64,000 nt of DNA, taken from IMG/VR virus record IMGVR_UViG_3300021440_000013, positions 152,877 to 216,876 of that record; one strand, written 5' to 3'. A program made the translations under genes and the position numbers. The stretch comes from a virus. Shown here piece by piece: positions 1 through 8,349 of this stretch. The number at the start of each line of letters is the position of its first letter. Position 1 is the stretch's first letter. A model generated the notes under the pieces. That model made no database searches, was not told where the DNA came from, and worked only from the letters and a program-made list of their open reading frames with translations.

Positions 1-665
1 AGCTCAAGCATACCCGTGGTTTTGTTCACCTCACTGACGATCTGAGTATAGTTCAGTTGACTGCGTAGCTGCACCAGTTTTTCAGTCAGTGCAAAGACAC
101 GCTCCATGTCACCAAAACGCTCAATGACTTGACCCACTGGGCGACGTGAGAGAGAAGGGTTGCGTTCATCGAAAAACTTAGCCACATCTTTACGCCAGTC
201 TTCCCGGTCTTTGCGGATCTTCTTATAAAAGTCAGCGTGAGACTTCATCGATTGGCGAATATCGGCATTCGAGAGAAACATTGAAAGCTCAAGGTTATAG
301 TTATCAAGGATGCTTTTTCCATCCTTGATTTCTTTTTCAGTGTGCTGCACCAAGAGCATCAGGTAGTTAATAAGTTTACCATTAAAGCCTTCCGGAACCT
401 GTACAAGCGTTGCGTCGTAGGCAAGGTAATTGAAATCTTTGCTTTTATGCAAAACATCTTTAAACAAAGCTGAGGAGAGCTGGCTCTCAGCACCTTTTTC
501 AGACAACTGAGTCAGGTTCGGCAAGAACGAGGAGATCACCTTGACGCTCTTGGGTACAATGCGTTTAAAAAGTCCAAGGACATCCGCCCCCACAGCCGAC
601 TCAACCACCATACGGTTCATAAGTGAGTCAAAACTCACATCGTCAACAGATTCTTGAATAAGCAT
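1..665 (-). CDS. Unknown phage protein, 3' end cut by window edge
   Basis: An open frame runs on the minus strand from an ATG at 665 to the window edge with no stop, so at least 221 residues are present and the C-terminus is missing. The start has a good ribosome site (AAGGAA, about 5 nt upstream). The product starts MLIQESVDDVSFDSLMNRMV and is rich in charged helices (for example SHADFYKKIRKDREDWRKD), with no signal peptide or membrane segment. I do not recognise a family. It diverges from the recombinase gene at 817 across a 151-bp gap that must hold promoters for both. It could be structural or regulatory; the sequence does not decide. Confidence 0.8.
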   Translation of the reverse strand, partial: MLIQESVDDVSFDSLMNRMVVESAVGADVLGLFKRIVPKSVKVISSFLPNLTQLSEKGAESQLSSALFKDVLHKSKDFNYLAYDATLVQVPEGFNGKLINYLMLLVQHTEKEIKDGKSILDNYNLELSMFLSNADIRQSMKSHADFYKKIRKDREDWRKDVAKFFDERNPSLSRRPVGQVIERFGDMERVFALTEKLVQLRSQLNYTQIVSEVNKTTGMLE

Positions 666-816
666 AGCGTTTCCTTCATTAACTAAAACAGGGAGAGAGT
701 CATTTTCGATCACAGGTTAGTAAAAACATCAACAGCGCTGTCATACTATGTCGAAGGCTTCGTGTTTATAAGTCTCAAATTTTAGCTGTATCTGACCTCT
801 TTGGAGATCCTTCAAT

Positions 817-2277
817 ATGCGTCCTCAGTTCCGTCTTCCGCCCCCTGTGATGATGTCAATTAATACGGGTGCGCTTCTCGATATCCCAACAGGCAAGTTT
901 ATCAAAGGCACGCATGACCAGCGTGTGCTTTTAGCGGGCATTGGAAACATTACGGGTTTGGTTGGTCCGGGCAACTGCTTTAAGACGACGGTCATGCGGT
1001 ATATGATCCTCTCGGCGCTGGCTAAACTCTACGGGACCGTGCCTGAGATCTTTTATAACTCCTACGACACTGAAGTTAATACCCAAGAAGAACGCGCCCG
1101 TCACCTCTCACACCAGATCCCAGGCTTTGAGAATATCAACCTTCATGACGAAGGGATCTGGCAGATGACTAACCGCGCTGTTTACTCTGGGAATGAATGG
1201 TTTACGGAACTTAAAAAATATCTCTCTGAAAAGGCTTCTGATAAAAAGGCAGCACGCTTTGAGACCGCTTATCTTGATAGAGATGGTGTCTCACCCTTAA
1301 AGGTGATGACACCCTCCTTCACTGACATCGACTCATTGACGCACTTCATGACCTCTGATGTTGAGAAGATCTTGGATACCGTAGAACTGGGGGATTCTGC
1401 GGGCAACACGATGTATATGCGCCAAGGTCTTGCCAAAGCAAAGCTCCTGATGGAGATGCCTTCGGTTGCCGCATCGTCTCTGAATTACTTTTTGTTTACG
1501 GCACACATCGGCAAAGAGATTTCGATGCCCTCGGCGCCCGGCACACCGCCTCCGCGTAAACAACTTCAACACATGACGGGTGGTGAAGTGATCAAGGGCG
1601 TCACCAATAACTTCTTTTACCTGCTTCACAACTGCTGGTTGATCAATAGCGCACGTCCGTACACTAACCAAACTACCAAAGCGCCCGAGTACCCCCGCTC
1701 ACAGGGCGATGAGCGCGCAGGCGATCTTGATCTCTTTATTGTCACGATGCGGCAACTTCGTGGTAAGAACGGTACCAGTGGGTTTAACATCGAACTGCTC
1801 GTCTCTCAAGCGGATGGTGTGCTCGCTTCGCTCTCTGAATTCCATTATGTGAAGAAGTCCAACCGCTTTGGCTTAGAAGGCAATGACCGCAGTTATTCGT
1901 TGGCACTCTACCCTGAAGTGGCGATGAGTCGAACAACGGTTCGGCAAAAGCTTCGTGAGGACAAGAAGCTTGCGCGGGCCATGGAGATCACCAGCCAGCT
2001 TTGTCAGATGTATGAATATCAGCGTGATCTTCTGGATACGCTGATGGAACCTGAAGCGCTGCGTAAAGCACTCGAAGCGAAAGGTTACGACTGGGATTGG
2101 CTTTTCGAGAATACCCGAAGCTGGCATACACTTAACGACGAAGTCCATCCGCTTTACCCGCTCTCAACGCTTGATCTGTGCCGCATTGCCCGTGGTGAGT
2201 ACCACCCATATTGGTTATGTGTTGATAACAAAACCGTTAAACCCGAATACGCTAAGAAAAAACGTCAACTCACGTAA
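817..2277 (+). CDS. RecA/UvsX-like recombinase ATPase
   Basis: This 486-residue protein has a RecA-fold nucleotide site. Residues 50-57 read GPGNCFKT, a Walker A loop in which the usual last Gly is Phe, the same substitution as in phage T4 UvsX (GPSKSFKS). About 26 residues later, YDTE (83-86) matches the catalytic-Glu position of UvsX (YDSE). A hydrophobic strand ending in TAH (about 222-230) fits Walker B/sensor, and a Gly-rich HMTGG segment follows. UvsX proteins coat single-stranded DNA and drive strand exchange in recombination-dependent replication; this role is inferred from family. A replicative-helicase-type RecA fold is the main alternative. It opens a co-directional block with the genes to 4093; GGAG lies about 10 nt before the ATG. 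Confidence 0.68.
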   Translation: MRPQFRLPPPVMMSINTGALLDIPTGKFIKGTHDQRVLLAGIGNITGLVGPGNCFKTTVMRYMILSALAKLYGTVPEIFYNSYDTEVNTQEERARHLSHQIPGFENINLHDEGIWQMTNRAVYSGNEWFTELKKYLSEKASDKKAARFETAYLDRDGVSPLKVMTPSFTDIDSLTHFMTSDVEKILDTVELGDSAGNTMYMRQGLAKAKLLMEMPSVAASSLNYFLFTAHIGKEISMPSAPGTPPPRKQLQHMTGGEVIKGVTNNFFYLLHNCWLINSARPYTNQTTKAPEYPRSQGDERAGDLDLFIVTMRQLRGKNGTSGFNIELLVSQADGVLASLSEFHYVKKSNRFGLEGNDRSYSLALYPEVAMSRTTVRQKLREDKKLARAMEITSQLCQMYEYQRDLLDTLMEPEALRKALEAKGYDWDWLFENTRSWHTLNDEVHPLYPLSTLDLCRIARGEYHPYWLCVDNKTVKPEYAKKKRQLT

Positions 2278-2288
2278 GGACATCAGTC

Positions 2289-2681
2289 ATGGAACCGAAC
2301 ATTCAGCAGGACGAAGCGTCCGAAAAGATCGTCGAACTCTTTAAAGGTCCGATGCGCTTTTATAACACGGATCGACAAAGTGACGAACTCGATCTCGTTA
2401 AAGAGGTGCGTCAACGTCTTCTTTCCCTGGGCCTTGAAGATAAGCTCCAAGAAGGTTTTGATACCAACCGCTTCATTTTGGAAGCGGTCGATAAAAACTC
2501 CCATGTGCAGCAGTTTTTGTTAAACCGCTACCTCACCATTCAGTTTATGGCCTCTCAGGAAGACACTGCCGTTGAACGCTATGCGCTCATGAACGAAGTC
2601 AATCCCAGTGACTGGCTTACCGTTTTTGAACAACGTATCCTGCCGGCAGTGGTTAATCTTGATTTGCCAGTTAAGATCTGA
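2289..2681 (+). CDS. Unknown phage protein, 130 aa
   Basis: Small acidic, mostly helical protein starting 11 bp after the UvsX-like gene, with a weak ribosome site (AAGGA in the gap). It has no Cys cluster, signal peptide or membrane segment. I do not recognise it. Tight spacing with the genes before and after (8 bp to the next start) says it is co-transcribed with the recombinase and the polymerase-like 222-residue protein, which suggests a role in DNA or RNA metabolism rather than in the virion, but that is inference from position only. Confidence 0.8.
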   Translation: MEPNIQQDEASEKIVELFKGPMRFYNTDRQSDELDLVKEVRQRLLSLGLEDKLQEGFDTNRFILEAVDKNSHVQQFLLNRYLTIQFMASQEDTAVERYALMNEVNPSDWLTVFEQRILPAVVNLDLPVKI

Positions 2682-2689
2682 GAGACGCC

Positions 2690-3358
2690 ATGCCTAAAAA
2701 CCGTCAGAAGGCCGAAGCCTTCATCCTTAAGTGCTTAGAAGAAATCCTTCCCGGAAACAGTGACGTCGAGAATTACAAAAACTACTTTGCATCTTTGTCC
2801 GATAAGGCGTTTGACGCCTACATGGAAGGGCTTAAAAGTGGTGAAAAGTTCTTGACACTCACAGCGCCTAACTTTGGTAAGACCAATCTTTCTCTGGAGA
2901 GAAACTTTGCCATCGCCGATAAACTAGGCCACAACTTCTTTCAACGCCTCTGGATTAAAGGTGAGGGTGAGGTGCCCACACACCTCACCCCGATCCCTTA
3001 TTTGGTTGTACTGATGCCCTTTCGGGTGGCCTCACAAAGACTGGATAAGAAAAAATCGATCCCTAAGACTTCGCGTGTCATTAACGCCTTGACAGGTCAG
3101 GCAACCGGTGAATCCAAGGGCGCCAGTATCTCATACCCAGAAATCCGTGTATGTGCCGCTATGGGTTTAGAGTCAACCATGGTCGAGCTCATGAAGTATC
3201 GCGGCGGGGACGTACGAGGTAACGCAGCTTTTAACGCGTCGCTCATGCGTTCAGGTCGGGCCAACATGGACACCCTCAAACATTTTGCCAGTGGTGTCGA
3301 ATCCACCTCGAGGCTCAAAACCTTTCTGACTGCGTGCCATTTATCCAACACCCTTTAA
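2690..3358 (+). CDS. Possible detached C-terminal (clamp) module of RNA polymerase beta
   Basis: 222 residues. From about residue 94 the pattern resembles the C-terminal part of bacterial RNA polymerase beta: a strand PIPYLVVLMPFR (101-112), like the beta YMLKLNHLVDDK strand; a basic stretch with a Thr-Gly-Gln turn (115-137); then KGASISYPEIRVCAAMG (143-159) and ELMKYRGGDVRGN (166-178). In cellular beta the last two read roughly GQRFGEMEVWALEAYGA and EMLTVKSDDVNGR. The long beta gene in this window (20790-25151) stops just before this region, so a separate gene could supply it. Family membership is my reading of motif spacing, not a search. The N-terminal 90 residues have no match I know. Otherwise it is an unknown phage protein. 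Confidence 0.45.
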   Translation: MPKNRQKAEAFILKCLEEILPGNSDVENYKNYFASLSDKAFDAYMEGLKSGEKFLTLTAPNFGKTNLSLERNFAIADKLGHNFFQRLWIKGEGEVPTHLTPIPYLVVLMPFRVASQRLDKKKSIPKTSRVINALTGQATGESKGASISYPEIRVCAAMGLESTMVELMKYRGGDVRGNAAFNASLMRSGRANMDTLKHFASGVESTSRLKTFLTACHLSNTL

Positions 3359-4093
3359 ATGACCATGGCTGAATTTGAAACCGCCACGCTTTATGTCGAA
3401 CTGGATGCGCTTTTTGATACGCGTATGGTTGTCTTAAAGAGCTTTGGTTTAGACGCGATCGAAACGCATGTACCCCGTGGCTACTACACCCGCGTGATCG
3501 ATAGCTTTGGGGACATCACGCTCGAAGCCTTTGAAGAACGCTACGCTAAACGAAACATCAACACCCTGCGTGAGGCGCTCATCACACCGGTGGCGGGCCA
3601 TATCTACGACTTTGCCAGAAGGACGTTGATCGCGTTGGTGTCGTCTCCATTTAGACGACAACCTAAAGTCTTCGTTAACACCTACCCCTACCAGCTTGAC
3701 GAAGTCTCAGCAGCCTCTATTGTTGAGGGGTTAAAGATCGTGACGAAAAACACGATCGACATCGAAGTCGCGTATCTGCCACTTGAAAAGATCACTCCGC
3801 AGTATGTGAAGGACAACTACATCCAGATGGTGATGTATTCATACTGGGAGTGGTTAGAGACCCATGCCAAAAACAAAAACTGGGAGACCACACGCTGTCC
3901 AGAGATAACCCTCATTGGTCCCCGCGTGATAAGGTCAATGAGTGCGCTTCGAGACGCTAAGGTGCGCGATGTCTTTGGTGTGGTTGAAACATACAGCCGT
4001 GTATTTGTTAAACTTCAGTTGTACCCGGTTAACTTTTTCAGTGCGGATGTCACACGCATCAAGGAGCGTTTAAAAGAAAAAAGTGCTACGTAG
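3359..4093 (+). CDS. Unknown phage protein, 244 aa
   Basis: Starts directly after the stop of the preceding gene (TAA then ATG), so translation is probably coupled. The protein is of mixed alpha/beta character with several Tyr/Phe-rich segments and no Cys motif, signal peptide or membrane span. I do not recognise a family. It is the last gene of the block begun by the recombinase and ends 6 bp before a strong palindromic hairpin facing a convergent gene. Confidence 0.8.
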   Translation: MTMAEFETATLYVELDALFDTRMVVLKSFGLDAIETHVPRGYYTRVIDSFGDITLEAFEERYAKRNINTLREALITPVAGHIYDFARRTLIALVSSPFRRQPKVFVNTYPYQLDEVSAASIVEGLKIVTKNTIDIEVAYLPLEKITPQYVKDNYIQMVMYSYWEWLETHAKNKNWETTRCPEITLIGPRVIRSMSALRDAKVRDVFGVVETYSRVFVKLQLYPVNFFSADVTRIKERLKEKSAT

Positions 4094-4098
4094 ATCAA

Positions 4099-4136
4099 TG
4101 ATGACGACTGAGCCTTTGAGAGCTCAGTCGTCATCA
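4099..4136. terminator. Bidirectional terminator hairpin
   Basis: Perfect 14-bp inverted repeat GATGACGACTGAGC (4100-4113) and GCTCAGTCGTCATC (4122-4135) around an 8-nt loop, between convergent genes ending at 4093 (+) and 4146 (-). No T tract follows on either strand, so termination is inferred from position and structure. Confidence 0.65.
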
Positions 4137-4145
4137 GGTCGTTAT

Positions 4146-4559
4146 TCACGTTTGAGTAATATCCTCGATCGTCAAGGGAAGCATCCCCACGTCCATCTCA
4201 CCCGGCACCACATTGCTCGGCTTAATCGAACCAGGAAGCTGGCGCTTATCACTTGCAACAGGAACATGTTCCGCAGGGCGATAAGAAGCCAGCGCTTTAC
4301 CGACCAGGGTGGTAAGGTTGGTGAGGCCCTGTTCGGTCTTAGAGGCGACCTTGATCTTAGCGCGCGTGAGCACTTCGCCGTCGAGATCTTTCATTAACGC
4401 CAGCGCTAACTTTTGATCCTCATTAGTAACGGGGGGTTTTCCGTCCTTGATAAGGCTGGTGAGCATCATGGTTCGGATTCGGCGATTGTTTAAAAGGATG
4501 CTGGTGTCTTCACTATTAAAGACAGTGTCCTCTTCAGCATTTAAGTTGGCGTGTCCCAT
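4146..4559 (-). CDS. Unknown phage protein, 137 aa
   Basis: A lone minus-strand gene between plus-strand blocks. The start at 4559 (MGHANLNAEED) has an AGGA ribosome site just upstream. The acidic N-terminus is followed by a helix-rich, basic middle (LLNNRRIRTMMLTSLIKDGK, residues about 23-42) and a Pro-rich C-terminus. The size and helix-rich N-terminal half would suit a small DNA-binding or adaptor protein such as a terminase small subunit, but I see no diagnostic motif and do not assign it. Confidence 0.75.
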   Translation of the reverse strand: MGHANLNAEEDTVFNSEDTSILLNNRRIRTMMLTSLIKDGKPPVTNEDQKLALALMKDLDGEVLTRAKIKVASKTEQGLTNLTTLVGKALASYRPAEHVPVASDKRQLPGSIKPSNVVPGEMDVGMLPLTIEDITQT

Positions 4560-4586
4560 TTCCTATAGTCCTGTTTTAATGTTAGT

Positions 4587-4611
4587 CTTAACCACATATA
4601 TCTAACATGAG
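4587..4611 (+). promoter_or_regulatory. Putative phage promoter, shared 25-bp motif
   Basis: Matches the motif TTCARTCAYAYAYAT-NN-TACYTGAC found at eight intergenic places in the window; this copy has CACATATAT then CT then AACATGAG. It ends 27 bp before the ATG at 4639. The central ATAT..TAC resembles what I recall of phiKZ early promoters (TATATTAC). Inference from recurrence and position. Confidence 0.6.
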
Positions 4612-4638
4612 CCCTTATCTATAAGGAGAATAAAAAGC

Positions 4639-5100
4639 ATGTTTAAAGGACTCTTCGCACGACTTTTCTCTAAGGAGCCCGAGCTCAGTCCGATCGAAGA
4701 AAGTGTTGAACGCTTTAAAAAGTATTACCATCTTGAGCGTTCGATCTATCGAGATATCCGTGAAATCCAAGTCCTCTATCCCAGTATTACGGACTACATC
4801 AAGGAGTTAGAAAAGCTCATCTACGCATTCATTGAGCATAAACACTACACCGGACAGATCGGTGAAATCACCCTCATTAGACGCAGAAACTTTTACACTG
4901 ACCAGAAAGGCTTCTTTGTTTCACCGCAGGATTACCACCGACGCTTTATCGATCTTGCGATTGAGGTTTTAACGTACTACCATGCTGCCGAGAGCAGCGA
5001 GCATCAAGATGGACTCACGCAGTCCAATCTTTACCGTGCACTACCACTGATCAATAACCTGATCGTGCTCAGCCAGACACTTGAGGTCTTAGAAGCCTAA
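4639..5100 (+). CDS. Unknown phage protein, 153 aa
   Basis: Follows a motif promoter and a strong ribosome site (AAGGAG, 10 nt before ATG). The product is helical and charged, with many Tyr residues (RFKKYYHLERSIYRDI, about residues 24-39) and a short amphipathic N-terminus MFKGLFARLFSK. No known family. The strong promoter-like site suggests early or high expression, perhaps as the first gene of the operon that runs to 7149. Confidence 0.82.
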   Translation: MFKGLFARLFSKEPELSPIEESVERFKKYYHLERSIYRDIREIQVLYPSITDYIKELEKLIYAFIEHKHYTGQIGEITLIRRRNFYTDQKGFFVSPQDYHRRFIDLAIEVLTYYHAAESSEHQDGLTQSNLYRALPLINNLIVLSQTLEVLEA

Positions 5101-5150
5101 TAGACCGTCCCCACTACCCCTCAAAGATCGACGCGAGGAGGATATACACC

Positions 5151-5846
5151 GTGCAACATCGCAAACATCGACTCATACCGTATGGGCAGCGAATCAAATC
5201 AGGTCCCGTAGGCAGTGTTTTATGCAATCTCTTTAGGGGACTTCTTGCAAGCGCAGGTGTCGATCAAGACAGCTATTCGCGTCTTGTCGAGCGTTCTGCC
5301 CAGCGTCCTATGAAGGGTGAGAGTCCCTCGAGTATCGTTGGGCTGGGAAAAGAACTGATGAGAGAGAGTATCACTTGGAAGACCTTTTTAAGAGGTCTGG
5401 AGTTCGTTAAGATTAAGAAGTTCGAATTCATTATCGCGCTTTACCTCGAAGATGGACGTGAACTTCACTTTGCTGAAGCCTATATGCTCAACCAGATCAC
5501 TTCACAGGGCGTGATCTTGTCCAATATCTTTAAAGCCTTAATTGGTTCAGGGGTGATGGATATTACCAAACACAGTGATCTGATGGCGCGCTATTTAGGG
5601 AACGCGTGTGCCAACATGGATCGCACGAAGCGCTCAGCAGCTAGAGCAAGTCTCACCAAAGAACTTTTCAAACCCACGATGACGTGGAAGAGTTTTGTAA
5701 AGGGGATGGTTTATCTTTCCGCCGTGCGTGTTGAGATTACCTTAAAAGCCTACCCGCTCTTTGGTCGTCAAGCAGAAGTGCTTGGTGCTAGAGAGGTGAT
5801 TAACCTGTCTGACTTTAAGGACGATATCGATGAAGCCTCAGAATAA
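5151..5846 (+). CDS. Unknown phage protein with internal duplication, 231 aa
   Basis: Starts with GTG at 5151, chosen because GAGGAGG lies 8-10 nt upstream. The protein is a tandem duplication: GPVGSVLCNLFRGLLASAGV.., RPMKGE.., ITWKTFLRGLEFVKIKKFEFII (about 19-100) is echoed by GVILSNIFKALIGSGVM.., TWKSFVKGMVYLSAVRVEIT (about 120-200). Each half carries a T-W-K-[ST]-F-x-[RK]-G motif. No family recognised. Its last 17 bp overlap the next gene, so the two are translationally linked. Confidence 0.82.
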   Translation: MQHRKHRLIPYGQRIKSGPVGSVLCNLFRGLLASAGVDQDSYSRLVERSAQRPMKGESPSSIVGLGKELMRESITWKTFLRGLEFVKIKKFEFIIALYLEDGRELHFAEAYMLNQITSQGVILSNIFKALIGSGVMDITKHSDLMARYLGNACANMDRTKRSAARASLTKELFKPTMTWKSFVKGMVYLSAVRVEITLKAYPLFGRQAEVLGAREVINLSDFKDDIDEASE

Positions 5847-6312
5847 GGCGCTGCCTGCTGTGATCTACTCGGCTTTTATGGCCGAGTACGATACACTTTC
5901 AGATGAAAACAAAACACTCATTAAAAACTGGCTTACTGAGCTTAAGCTGGTAGGCATCTCGAACTATTTTACCAATGAGTGTCAGGCGATCTTGGTTAAG
6001 CAAATCGCCGAGAACCAGCTCCTCAGGACCTTTTTGTTAAACCACACCGAACGGGTGCACGTGCTCAGTCTTTTTGCTGAGGAGGTTGACCAAGACTGGT
6101 TTAACCAAGTTATGGAGACGGTCACTAAGTTCCGTCTCCAACTTTCACTAAACTGCGTTTTGCCTGAAGCCGCCTCAGAGAGTCTTTACATACCCACGAG
6201 CGAGCTGAGGACGTTGATTAACAATAATCCATGGATCCTGGATCTCTACCTCATGCTCATCACGGATGGGGTCTTCGATCACATGGAAGAAGTTCAAAAC
6301 AAATCCGCTTAA
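5830..6312 (+). CDS. Unknown phage protein, 160 aa
   Basis: The ATG at 5830 lies inside the end of the previous gene (17-bp overlap), with AAGGA about 8 nt upstream. The protein is acidic and helical and has no Cys motif or membrane span. Some wording (ILVKQIAENQLLRTFLLNHTE) resembles the 130-residue protein at 2289 (FILEAVDKNSHVQQFLLNRYL), so the two may be distant paralogues: both share a helix followed by [QR]xFLLN and a C-terminal acidic-Trp segment (DWFNQV against DWLTVF). Function unknown. Confidence 0.8.
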   Translation: MKPQNKALPAVIYSAFMAEYDTLSDENKTLIKNWLTELKLVGISNYFTNECQAILVKQIAENQLLRTFLLNHTERVHVLSLFAEEVDQDWFNQVMETVTKFRLQLSLNCVLPEAASESLYIPTSELRTLINNNPWILDLYLMLITDGVFDHMEEVQNKSA

Positions 6313-6327
6313 TACGACGAGATAGAC

Positions 6328-7149
6328 ATGGAAAAAAAGAACCTGCGTGATCAACTGACCGAGATCAAAGCCCATACGTACCGTTTTCCAGCCAATCCCA
6401 ATATGCGTAAAGAAGAAGGGGTTGATCACATCAACCTCTACTGGAACAGTCAGCATGAGCTGGGCCGCTTTCTCTCTCTTTCGGAACAAGGTTATTTTAG
6501 CACCCCGGTGCTCGGTAGCTTTAAATCGCTCTCAACAGTCATCCAGTTCTTAGGTGCCGAGAAACGCGACGACAGAATTCGTCGCCTTGGGGGCAATCAG
6601 CTTCGCAACTATGTGAAACATCACTGCGGTGGTTTTAATCGTGCTCGTATTCCGAATGGGCGTGCGGTACTGATGCATACGGCGTATCTGCGTCTCATTC
6701 AGAATAAAAAGATGTTTAAGCTTTTCAAAGAATGCGAGCTGGCTTTCGATAGCTACCATGTCATTGAGAGCGGTCTTCGTATCCGAGAAGACGATGCGGT
6801 GTGGCTCTCCAAGGGCTATGAAGAAATCCGTCAGGCGGTTAAAGAAAACCGAGAGCCCGACTTTCAGTTTCTCTTCGACAAAGGTGAGCGTTCGGTTTAT
6901 GAGAGCGTGGTTAAGCTACTCTCCGAGGGTAAGACCGAGGTTCGTATTCCTGATCTGGCGGAGTTCATCGCCACCTATCGTCCGCTTGAGATCGGCACGA
7001 CGGCGTTTGATCCATCCATGGTGGGTAATATCGACATGCTCGAAGAACCTAATAATGTGGAGACTTCTCCCACCTCTTTCTCCCCCGATCGTGAAGAGGG
7101 TGTGTTAGCTAACACACCCGTGGGTGATACGCTCCAGCCTCTGGCATGA
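6328..7149 (+). CDS. Unknown phage protein, 273 aa
   Basis: Last gene of the 4639-7149 block, ending just before a strong terminator. The N-terminal half (about residues 20-130) is well folded looking, with an aromatic and basic segment (NPNMRKEEGVDHINLYW, FLGAEKRDDRIRRLGGNQL) that suggests nucleic-acid contact. The last 40 residues are acidic, Pro/Thr-rich and probably disordered. I do not recognise the family. Confidence 0.8.
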   Translation: MEKKNLRDQLTEIKAHTYRFPANPNMRKEEGVDHINLYWNSQHELGRFLSLSEQGYFSTPVLGSFKSLSTVIQFLGAEKRDDRIRRLGGNQLRNYVKHHCGGFNRARIPNGRAVLMHTAYLRLIQNKKMFKLFKECELAFDSYHVIESGLRIREDDAVWLSKGYEEIRQAVKENREPDFQFLFDKGERSVYESVVKLLSEGKTEVRIPDLAEFIATYRPLEIGTTAFDPSMVGNIDMLEEPNNVETSPTSFSPDREEGVLANTPVGDTLQPLA

Positions 7150-7186
7150 GTTTTCTCCTTGTGGTTAGTTAGGGTAATGCTGCGTT

Positions 7187-7222
7187 TAGCTAGGGGGTTA
7201 CGGCCCCCTAGCTATCTTTTTT
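7187..7222 (+). terminator. Rho-independent terminator
   Basis: Inverted repeat TAGCTAGGGGG / CCCCCTAGCTA (7187-7214) with a short loop, followed by TCTTTTTT. Ends the 4639-7149 operon. Confidence 0.85.
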
Positions 7223-7273
7223 GTTTGTTGTTTAAAAATAAGGTGACAAGACTTTATACGGAGTTTATGCGCC

Positions 7274-8311
7274 ATGGCAACCGCTACGAAACGTTTTACC
7301 TCATACGACCGCGAAACCAACGTCTCAACCGCTGCGTTTGACTCCACGGTCGATGGTTCGATTTTCAATAGTCCTGAGAATGCGCTTAAAACTGCAAACA
7401 AAAACCTCGAGGATCTCATCGCCTCATCGATGAGTGAGATCGAAGATCAGAAGGCGGCCATGGAAGCGGCCTTCTCTGATGAAATCCGCAGCGTTAAGGA
7501 TATCACCTCTCAGGTTTCTGATCTCAGTAAGTTACCCAAAGCGAAGCTCGATGAGTTCTTGGGGGGTTTAGCAGGAGGGAATGCTTTCTTGCAAAAATCC
7601 CTCAATGGACTTTTGCAAAAGTGTTCAACTAAAGGACTTAGCGCCGGACTTCCGGGCAAACCTTTTGATACGTCGATCAACTGTGGATCTGGGAAACTGG
7701 GTCTTGGCGCAACGGGTGGAACAAAAAGCTGTAACGCTGGCTCCTATAGCGATGTCCTAAATAAGCTCACCGGGGGTGAATATGTCTCGGGCTATAAGGA
7801 CATCAATAGTGCGCTTCGGAATCTGATGTCTTTATCGGGCCTTGGCTACGATTTAGGCATGTGTGGTGTCTTTGGTGCTCTGGCAGGCAATCTACCGACT
7901 GACGCCCTTTCTAGGGCCTCTGCGGGGCTTTTAAGCTCACTGGGCGCAGCAGGAAACCTAAACGGCTTTCTTGACGTTGCAAAAAGCTCAGTGGGGCTCT
8001 CACCCCTGCTCGTTAACCCCGGTGTCCTGACGGGTTTCGTAGATAACTTTACCCTACCGGGTAATGTGGGCGCAAATAAGTTTCTAGAAACAGCGGAGCG
8101 CTCCTTAGGCGGTATGGAACTTCTCAACGAGTCATGGTTTAACAACCCAGAGAGTGGGGCACTCTCATGGGGCGTGATGAACGAGAAGTCCGAAGACCTC
8201 TACAGCTGTTTCGATACAAAACTCACCGACAACAGTTTCTCGGAAGCGGATCTGGATATCGTCTTGGGTGACGATATGGATTTCATGATGGGGAGTTATT
8301 TGATGGCGTAA
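7274..8311 (+). CDS. Probable virion protein, Gly/Ser/Leu-rich, 345 aa
   Basis: The ATG at 7274 has GGAG 11 nt upstream; an out-of-frame ATG at 7267 is not used. After a helical N-terminus (about 1-95, with coiled-coil character around MSEIEDQKAAMEAAF) the protein becomes rich in Gly, Ser, Leu and Asn with repeated GLS/GLL turns and four Cys. This style is common in phage virion proteins. It sits alone between a terminator and two minus-strand virion genes. No family recognised; a structural role is inferred from composition and place. Confidence 0.75.
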   Translation: MATATKRFTSYDRETNVSTAAFDSTVDGSIFNSPENALKTANKNLEDLIASSMSEIEDQKAAMEAAFSDEIRSVKDITSQVSDLSKLPKAKLDEFLGGLAGGNAFLQKSLNGLLQKCSTKGLSAGLPGKPFDTSINCGSGKLGLGATGGTKSCNAGSYSDVLNKLTGGEYVSGYKDINSALRNLMSLSGLGYDLGMCGVFGALAGNLPTDALSRASAGLLSSLGAAGNLNGFLDVAKSSVGLSPLLVNPGVLTGFVDNFTLPGNVGANKFLETAERSLGGMELLNESWFNNPESGALSWGVMNEKSEDLYSCFDTKLTDNSFSEADLDIVLGDDMDFMMGSYLMA

Positions 8312-8315
8312 AAGA

Positions 8316-8347
8316 CCAAGAGGAGGGCCGTAAAGCCCTCCTCTTGG
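8316..8347. terminator. Bidirectional terminator hairpin
   Basis: CCAAGAGGAGGGC and GCCCTCCTCTTGG (13 bp) around a 6-nt loop CGTAAA, between genes converging from 7274 (+) and 8350 (-). One of a family of hairpins with a GGAGGG stem in this window. Confidence 0.8.
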
Positions 8348-8349
8348 AT

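Noticed and set aside
781-800. Promoter motif copy before the recombinase gene (TATCTGAC)
   Set aside because: Only the last eight bases agree with the shared motif; the TCAYAYAYAT part is missing.
4083-4397. 104-codon plus-strand frame opposite the 4146-4559 gene
   Set aside because: It crosses the terminator hairpin and lacks a ribosome site.
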